Shown here piece after piece: positions 22,129 through 24,257 of a stretch of 24,257 nucleotides of DNA; positions within the stretch are counted from its first letter, which is position 1, and each line of letters opens with the position of its first letter. Source of the DNA: a virus. Made by a program: the position numbers and the translations under genes. The stretch is from positions 1-24,257 of IMG/VR virus record IMGVR_UViG_3300035698_013615; one strand, 5' to 3'. The notes below the pieces were generated by a model. That model saw nothing but the letters and a program-made list of their open reading frames with translations. It was not told where the DNA came from and made no database searches.

Positions 22129-24257
22129 ATGTCGCAATCTGGATCTTTCGGAGGAAGCGATAGCGCTGGAACAGTAGAAACTTTAACTGGTAATGCTGGC
22201 GGAGCAGTAGGACCAGATTTACTAGGTGATATATCGATAGCTGGTGCTGGAGCTATAACAGTAACAGGAACTCCTGGTACTAATTCTTTTGAAATAACAA
22301 CTTCTGCTGTTATTGGTGACTTTGTCACTGATGCAGGAACAGCTAACCCTGTACTTGGCGCTTTAAATATTCTTGGTGGAACTAATCTTAATAGTGCTGG
22401 AGCAGGATCTACAGTAACAGTCAATCTTGATGACGCAATAACACTCACAACTGTAAACGCTTCAACACTTAATACAAACGTTGCAGCTGCAGCGATAAAT
22501 ATTGCAGGAACTAACTTTGCGGGAGTTGGAACAGATGCAAATATAGATATAAACATAAGCGCTAAAGGTACTGGACATGTTATTATAAATGACCTTCAGC
22601 TAACTACAGATCTTGCTGTAACCGAAGGTGGAACTGGAGCTTCAACATTTACAGATCATGGCATTATTGTTGGACAAGCTGCAGCAGCTATGGTTGCTCT
22701 TGCTGTAGGCGCTACCGGTGAAATGATTATAGGTAACACTGGAGCAGATCCTAGTTGGAGCGCAACAGGTACTCTTACTACAATGAATGCTACAACGTTT
22801 GATACTAATGTAGCAGCCGCAGCGGTAACTCTATCTGCTACTTCATTGATTGCAGATGGAACTGACGCTGATATAAGCATTAATATTACTGCCAAGGGAA
22901 CTGGGCAAGTAATTATTGACGATTTACAGCTCACAACTGATCTTGCTGTTACAGAGGGTGGAACTGGAGCTTCAACGTTATTAGACCATGGAGTATTAAT
23001 CGGTTCAGGTACAGCAGCAGTTGAAGGTCTTACAGTAGGAACAAACGGTCAACTCTTAATTGGTGCAGCCGGCGCAGACCCAGCATTCGCTACTATGACT
23101 TCTTCTAGTGATGTACTTACGTTTACAGCTGGAGCTAATACTTTAGAGATTGTTCCTAGTGAAGCATTATTACATGCGACTGGATTTGCTACTTGGGGCG
23201 GAGCAGGAAACTACTATGACGATACTACCCTAGGGGAATTTGAGGTATTACGAGCTGGAACAGGTTATATAAAAGGTGTTCTTACTGCTTGGGCTGGCGC
23301 ACAAACTGTAACAGGAATGACCGCTGGTAATACGTATTACATATATATGGATGATACGGGAACTATAGGTAAGACTACTTCTGGTGCACTTGCTACGTTC
23401 GAAGATTACATAGTTCTTTTTGAATGTTTAAGAGATTCTACTGGAACTAATATACAGTATACGGTTAAAGAAAATCATCCGTACGACTTCGATCCAACTA
23501 TTTCTTTATACCTTCATGAAGTTATTGGAACAGTAATAGCAAACGGTGATCTTGGTGCAAATATTACATTAAATGGTACTCAAAAAATAGAGATTGTTGG
23601 TGCCGACGAGCTTTCTGACCATGGTTTGTATACGGATATTCCAGATAGTGCATCTACTGGTGTAGTATTTAATCAAATGTATACAGATGGATCAGGTAAA
23701 TGGGCTACGTATCAGTCATCAGATACTTTTAATGGGTATTGGAATAGTGCTGGAACAGCAACAGCTCCTACTGGAAATAAATATAGTGCTTATGTTCTTT
23801 ACGTATCAAAAGATGACTTAACAACAACTACTCCTACGTATTGGGCGGTTCTTGATGATCAAGAATATGCTAATTTAGCAGCCGCACAGGTATCAGTAAC
23901 TGCTGGAACTTTATCTTATTCAACAAACGAGTTATCTAAATTAGAGCTTGCACAGCTTGGTTATATTATTTATAAGCAATCTACGTCTGAGATTATAGAT
24001 GTTATTATTGCTAAATCAACTCTTAAAGAAGCTGTTTCTGGCGGAGCTGGTGCATCAGAGGCAGCACTTGTATCTACAGTAGTCACTAACTTTAACGGTA
24101 TTTTATCTGCTTCAGATACTACTGTTCAAGTTGCTCTTGATACAATAGATGACTGGGGTGCTTCAACAACTGACCATGCCGTACTTATTGGTAATGGAGT
24201 TGGTGTTGCAATTGGATCAGTAGGCGTAGGAACAAACGGTCAAGTTTTAGTTGGAGC
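22129..24257 (+). CDS. Large tail-fibre protein, 5' part (runs off the window)
   Basis: AGGAGG precedes ATG 22129 and the frame stays open to the right edge, at least 709 codons. The start (MSQSGSFGGSDSAG, then TLTGNAGGAVGPDLLGDISI) resembles phage fibre and adhesin-like N-termini. Residues about 106-215 and 216-324 are two copies of a 110-residue repeat with DLQLTTDLAVTEGGTGAST and VGTNGQLLIG motifs. A third, partial copy appears at the right edge (TTDHAVLIGNGVGV, VGTNGQVLVG). Between them lies a different region (about 340-660) with LRAGTGYIKGVLTAWAGAQT and NTYYIYMDDTGTIG, resembling a carbohydrate-binding or beta-sandwich insert. The repeats are likely trimeric shaft segments. The receptor-binding tip lies beyond this window. 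Confidence 0.8.
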   Translation, partial: MSQSGSFGGSDSAGTVETLTGNAGGAVGPDLLGDISIAGAGAITVTGTPGTNSFEITTSAVIGDFVTDAGTANPVLGALNILGGTNLNSAGAGSTVTVNLDDAITLTTVNASTLNTNVAAAAINIAGTNFAGVGTDANIDINISAKGTGHVIINDLQLTTDLAVTEGGTGASTFTDHGIIVGQAAAAMVALAVGATGEMIIGNTGADPSWSATGTLTTMNATTFDTNVAAAAVTLSATSLIADGTDADISINITAKGTGQVIIDDLQLTTDLAVTEGGTGASTLLDHGVLIGSGTAAVEGLTVGTNGQLLIGAAGADPAFATMTSSSDVLTFTAGANTLEIVPSEALLHATGFATWGGAGNYYDDTTLGEFEVLRAGTGYIKGVLTAWAGAQTVTGMTAGNTYYIYMDDTGTIGKTTSGALATFEDYIVLFECLRDSTGTNIQYTVKENHPYDFDPTISLYLHEVIGTVIANGDLGANITLNGTQKIEIVGADELSDHGLYTDIPDSASTGVVFNQMYTDGSGKWATYQSSDTFNGYWNSAGTATAPTGNKYSAYVLYVSKDDLTTTTPTYWAVLDDQEYANLAAAQVSVTAGTLSYSTNELSKLELAQLGYIIYKQSTSEIIDVIIAKSTLKEAVSGGAGASEAALVSTVVTNFNGILSASDTTVQVALDTIDDWGASTTDHAVLIGNGVGVAIGSVGVGTNGQVLVG
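22444..23099 (+). repeat. Two tandem 330-nt repeats in the tail-fibre gene
   Basis: Copy 1 runs 22444-22773 and copy 2 from 22774 to about 23099, exactly 330 nt (110 codons) apart. The best conserved part is the segment around GTTGCTGTAACCGAAGG-type sequence (near 22600-22645 and 22930-22975), encoding LTTDLAVTEGGTGAST. A further half copy begins near 24165 and continues past the edge. Confidence 0.85.

Noticed and set aside
22116-22934. Long minus-strand open frames in the tail-fibre region
   Set aside because: They are reverse shadows of the Gly/Ala/Thr-rich repeat gene, low in complexity (Ala/Val/Pro/Ser) and without ribosome binding sites.
20760-24257. Diversity-generating retroelement acting on the fibre genes
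   Set aside because: No reverse transcriptase, template repeat or adenine-mutated variable repeat is visible in the window.

Overview
The window is a stretch of an AT-rich (about one-third G+C by eye) tailed double-stranded DNA bacteriophage genome (Caudoviricetes), most likely with a short-tailed, podovirus-like virion. The evidence is a large terminase, a P22-type portal, an N4-gp56-family major capsid protein, a scaffold, a probable tail nozzle/stopper and a set of large internal (ejection) proteins. I found no tape measure, tail tube or sheath gene. Genes are tightly packed, nearly all on the + strand, mostly preceded by clear AGGAG-type ribosome binding sites. TAA, TAG and TGA are all used as stops, so the genetic code is standard. 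The host is bacterial but cannot be named from this sequence. A type II lipobox and sigma70-like promoter elements hint at a diderm host with a standard sigma factor.

Layout. 1-1639: the end of an unknown gene, a 56-aa ORF containing a perfect hairpin, and the terminase large subunit. 1640-1962: a gene-poor spacer with a tRNA-like element whose anticodon arm is too short. 1963-6698: portal, a lipoprotein carrying a 21-bp perfect inverted repeat in its coding sequence, three small genes (one very tentative), a conserved phage protein and a scaffold-like protein, closed by a strong intrinsic terminator. 6747-7013: that terminator, then a candidate promoter and a leader with three 28-nt hairpin/operator-like repeats in front of the major capsid gene. 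7014-9998: capsid, a probable head-decoration protein, a hairpin, a conserved coiled-coil protein, and a small protein sharing a domain with the decoration protein. 10015-16127: connector, fibre-like and nozzle proteins, a small membrane protein and internal virion proteins. 16130-20182: a 1350-codon internal/ejection protein interrupted by a 317-residue intein with a LAGLIDADG endonuclease. 20184-20675: on the minus strand, an HNH-type protein fused to a ribbon-helix-helix domain, with its own sigma70-like promoter. 20760-24257: fibre and receptor-interaction genes, ending in a repeat-rich tail-fibre gene that runs off the window.

How it works together. The first block packages DNA and builds the procapsid (terminase, portal, scaffold). 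The capsid transcript appears to be started separately, after the terminator, as expected for a protein needed in hundreds of copies. The following genes complete head, tail and injection machinery, and the last ones recognise the cell surface. Two selfish endonuclease-type elements (intein and HNH gene) lie within about 850 bp of one another in and beside the ejection-protein gene. The least explained parts are the capsid leader array, the tRNA-like element, the hairpins lacking T-tracts, and the HNH-RHH protein, which seems to lack a usual active-site histidine.
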